Part shown: positions 46,543-47,670 of the stretch, piece by piece
Position numbering within the stretch: the first letter of the stretch is position 1
Layout of the letters: the number at the start of each line of letters is the position of its first letter
Assembly: GCA_029561355.1 (NCBI GenBank)
Contig: JAKQJD010000606.1
Location: forward strand, 1 to 47,670
DNA: 47,670 bases
Reading direction: 5' to 3'
DNA from: Bacteroidota bacterium
GTDB lineage: Bacteria; Bacteroidota; Bacteroidia; Chitinophagales; Saprospiraceae
Notes under the pieces: generated by a model
Seen by the model: the letters and a program-made list of their open reading frames with translations, nothing else
What the model was told of the DNA's origin: nothing
The model's database searches: none
Program-made: the position numbers and the translations under genes

Positions 46543-47670
46543 CTACCGGATAACATGCCCCACGAATTGCGCGCCGTTATCGATGATCCGTTGCCGGCTG
46601 CGGCGAAAACCCAATCCGCAGGATTCGTAGGCAAAAAATACACCTGCCTGATAATACTGCTCCGATTCGTCGCGGGCCAGTTGGGCCAGAGCCTGGTACA
46701 CGCTGGATTGTTTTTCATAATCGCCACCGCGCACTTCCACTGGTAAACCGATCTCGTCGTGGATGCTGACATTGGCGCCTTCGCGGCCGAAAAACACCTT
46801 TTGCACGAATGCAAAATTGCTTTTTCCGACAGGTTCTACCAGGCTCGCTTCGAGCAATGCCGGATCTTCCGGAAACAAATCCCACAGGTATTTCAACATT
46901 GCTTTCGATTGAAACAACATCGTATACGCCGGATTCAAAATAACGGCCAGGTCGCGCCGGACAATCTGGGTAAGAATCCCGCACAATTCCGGTTCATCCT
47001 GCGCGATATATTCCCAGGGTACCAGTTTGAACCAGAAATCGAAACGCGTAAAACTACCCGAGCCGTCGGGCGCGAAGATGCCTTCCGTATCGGAAAAATT
47101 CACTTCGTCGACATAACAGAATCTTGTTTCGAAACCCGCTTCACCCGCAGCGGTCACGAGCAAAGACACGTTGTCGTCGTCTTCCTTTGCGCCGCGAAGC
47201 GTACTGAACAGAATGGCCGGCTCGCGGTCCGGGTTCAGCGTTTTCAGCCGCTTGAAATTGTCAATCAGTGCGTCGTACACGTGGTTGAACTGTGCCTCTT
47301 CCGGCAGCCCGTTGGCTTTCAGTTGCGCCCACTGGATAATGGCAGTTTCGGGCAGGGATGTCGGCGTATCGGCGTTGAATTCCAGCAATTTGACGGGCAA
47401 CCCATCGATGCCGCCCGCAAAATCGAAGCGGCCGAACAGGTGCAGGTGGCGATCGTCTTCCCAACTGATCCGCACGAGTTCCTGCAAATTACGGGGAATA
47501 CCGAGCGTATCGAGCAGGTTGTGTTGGACGACATAAGTACCGGCCTGTACGAACAAATCGTACAAACGGTTGCCGGTTTCATAATACACGTCTCTTTCCT
47601 TTTCCTGAACAACGACCATTTCGGTGGTCAGGTAGTCGGTGGCTTCTTCGGAAATAAAGTAATCCCAGCC
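46543..47670 (-). CDS. Glutathionylspermidine synthase-like protein (5' end outside window)
   Basis: The frame is open to the window end, so at least 375 residues are present and a short N-terminal part is missing. It belongs to the ATP-grasp group of the C-terminal glutathionylspermidine synthase domain: RFDFAGGIDGLPVKLLEFNAD, DFWFKLVPWEYIAQDE, NPAYTMLFQSKAMLKYLWDL, LVEPVGKSNFAFVQKVFFGREG (cited by GKSNFAFVQKVFFGREG), and SVYQALAQL with a C-terminal AYESCGLGFRRS. The amidase domain of the E. coli enzyme is absent, so the actual substrate is uncertain; such stand-alone forms occur in many bacteria. Confidence 0.9.
   Translation of the reverse strand, partial: GWDYFISEEATDYLTTEMVVVQEKERDVYYETGNRLYDLFVQAGTYVVQHNLLDTLGIPRNLQELVRISWEDDRHLHLFGRFDFAGGIDGLPVKLLEFNADTPTSLPETAIIQWAQLKANGLPEEAQFNHVYDALIDNFKRLKTLNPDREPAILFSTLRGAKEDDDNVSLLVTAAGEAGFETRFCYVDEVNFSDTEGIFAPDGSGSFTRFDFWFKLVPWEYIAQDEPELCGILTQIVRRDLAVILNPAYTMLFQSKAMLKYLWDLFPEDPALLEASLVEPVGKSNFAFVQKVFFGREGANVSIHDEIGLPVEVRGGDYEKQSSVYQALAQLARDESEQYYQAGVFFAYESCGLGFRRSRQRIIDNGAQFVGHVIR

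Overview
The window looks like chromosomal DNA of a Bacteroidota bacterium, most likely of the Saprospiraceae/Chitinophagales type; the placement within the phylum is inference. The evidence is: several copies of the phylum's -7 promoter box (TAnnTTTG) in front of genes; two secreted proteins with C-terminal type IX secretion (T9SS) sorting domains; a TonB-dependent receptor; a LytS/LytTR two-component pair; a DAHP synthase fused to chorismate mutase; and a general lack of Shine-Dalgarno sequences.

Layout. 1-4.7 kb: 3' end of a TonB-dependent receptor, a large nested palindrome, a secreted helical-repeat protein, and a sensor kinase with a DUF4097-like beta-repeat N-terminus overlapping its LytTR regulator. 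4.9-8.3 kb: a small exported protein, malic enzyme, msrB and a di-haem peroxidase. 8.5-13.6 kb: a thioredoxin/dockerin/cohesin-like T9SS protein, ribD, a DUF2807 protein, a DUF1573 protein and recF. 13.7-16.8 kb: nadE and rimO, on the same strand as recF. 16.9-22.0 kb: a DinB-like protein, then an aromatic amino-acid operon (pheA, aminotransferase, tyrA, DAHP synthase-chorismate mutase) preceded by a Phe/Tyr-rich leader peptide and an intrinsic terminator, which is a textbook attenuator. 22.2-29.3 kb: an accessory island, all on the minus strand, with a 728-residue repeat protein that may carry Imm11-like segments and three tandem paralogues of unknown function, the middle one frameshifted. 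29.3-30.3 kb: about 950 bp without a convincing gene, ending in a strong terminator and the valS promoter. 30.3-47.7 kb: valS, a pirin, an exported protein, pyrC, mazG, an fdhD/small protein/YdeP-type molybdoenzyme cluster, an esterase, cmk, a glycosyltransferase, a DUF486 protein, a lipoprotein, an M43 metalloprotease with a T9SS tail, and a truncated glutathionylspermidine synthase-like gene.

The most unusual general feature is in the spacers. At about a dozen gene boundaries the DNA is made of 7-bp (once 8-bp, once 9-bp) degenerate tandem repeats, and most of these have a reverse-complement mate on the other side of the spacer, so the whole spacer can fold into a hairpin. The G/T-rich arm follows a stop codon and the A/C-rich arm precedes the next start codon. 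Two further spacers carry 42-43 bp perfect palindromes that share a core with a compensating base change. These repeats reach into the last codons of some genes. The Phe/Tyr attenuator, the heptamer hairpin family and the three-paralogue island are the observations most worth following up.
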